The notes under the pieces: generated by a model
What the model saw: only the letters and a program-made list of their open reading frames with translations
Database searches by the model: none
What the model was told of the DNA's origin: nothing
Part shown: one piece after another, positions 4,925 through 5,078 of the stretch
How the letters are laid out: each line of letters starts with the position of its first letter
Numbering within the stretch: the first letter of the stretch is position 1
Made by a program: the position numbers and the translations under genes
Assembly: GCA_030744095.1 (NCBI GenBank)
Contig: JASLRF010000303.1
Coordinates: 1-5,078, forward strand
DNA length: 5,078 bases
Direction: 5' to 3'
Origin: Pirellulaceae bacterium
Lineage (GTDB): Bacteria; Planctomycetota; Planctomycetia; Pirellulales; Pirellulaceae

Positions 4925-5078
4925 GCGAGCGACCAACGGGAGCGTACCAAATACGGGCGCGTTCCCTGTTTGGCTGCGGCACTGCCGCGTCAGACTTTCT
5001 TTGCCTCAGAGATGTTATTGCTTGTATTGTTGTCTGTTTTACCAAATTCAAGTGGTTGGATTCTGAAATAGTCTTCCG

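Larger units (their letters stand above)
4692..5078. other. 387-nt stretch without a convincing gene
   Basis: No reading frame on either strand has recognisable protein character. The stretch contains a REPIN-like repeat pair (4760-4861), a strong hairpin (4897-4921), a bulged stem pairing CCAAA...GGG (4947-4957) with CCC...TTTGG (4963-4972), and a short GCGGC-ACT-GCCGC stem (4976-4988). The density of secondary structure fits a 3' untranslated or intergenic zone after the malonate operon. The last 70 bases are less structured and T-rich, with nothing recognised. Confidence 0.6.

Noticed and set aside
4688..5071. A 127-codon frame after matB as a real protein
   Set aside because: It reads straight through the inverted repeat units and the GC hairpin and is Cys- and Arg-rich with no recognisable domain; only its start looks meaningful.

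Overview
The window looks like a piece of a planctomycete chromosome, probably Pirellulaceae-like. This is inferred from a short membrane protein that opens with the planctomycete-style 'FRLSTLF..TTIVAL' pattern, the style of the AtpZ-like protein, the long two-armed inverted repeat at the right edge, and the moderately GC-rich, loosely packed genes with few strong Shine-Dalgarno sites. No rRNA, tRNA, CRISPR array or transposase was seen.

Layout. On the minus strand, 116-997 encodes an exported glycerophosphodiester phosphodiesterase (GTG start, signal peptide). A divergent intergenic gap of about 146 nt follows. On the plus strand come an AtpZ/AtpI-family two-helix membrane protein (1144-1596), a 73-residue planctomycete-type small membrane protein (1719-1940), and then a malonate-use cluster. 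That cluster is madL (1996-2391), madM (2388-3158, cut by an in-frame TAG at 2781-2783) and matB, a malonyl-CoA synthetase (3168-4691). From 4692 to the end I see no convincing gene. The stretch holds a REPIN-like inverted pair of repeat units (4760-4861) and a perfect 10-bp-arm hairpin (4897-4921).

How the genes fit together. MadL and MadM are the two subunits of a sodium-dependent malonate carrier, and MatB activates imported malonate with ATP and CoA to malonyl-CoA. Pairing a MadLM transporter with a MatB ligase, with none of the biotin- or ACP-dependent Mad/Mdc malonate decarboxylase genes in the window, gives a compact import-and-activate module. A malonyl-CoA decarboxylase (MatA/MCD) or another consumer would be expected next. 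Instead, an ATGA-coupled start with a good purine-rich ribosome site at 4688 leads into sequence that does not look coding and is quickly replaced by the repeat unit, as if a third gene had been lost or displaced.

The observation most worth a second look is the amber codon in madM. The reading frame continues cleanly for 124 more residues with clear MadM sequence, so this is a very young pseudogene, a sequencing error, or a readthrough site. Two neighbouring genes end in TAG at their natural length, which argues against genome-wide TAG recoding. Family assignments rest on recognition of motifs by eye; no database search was possible.
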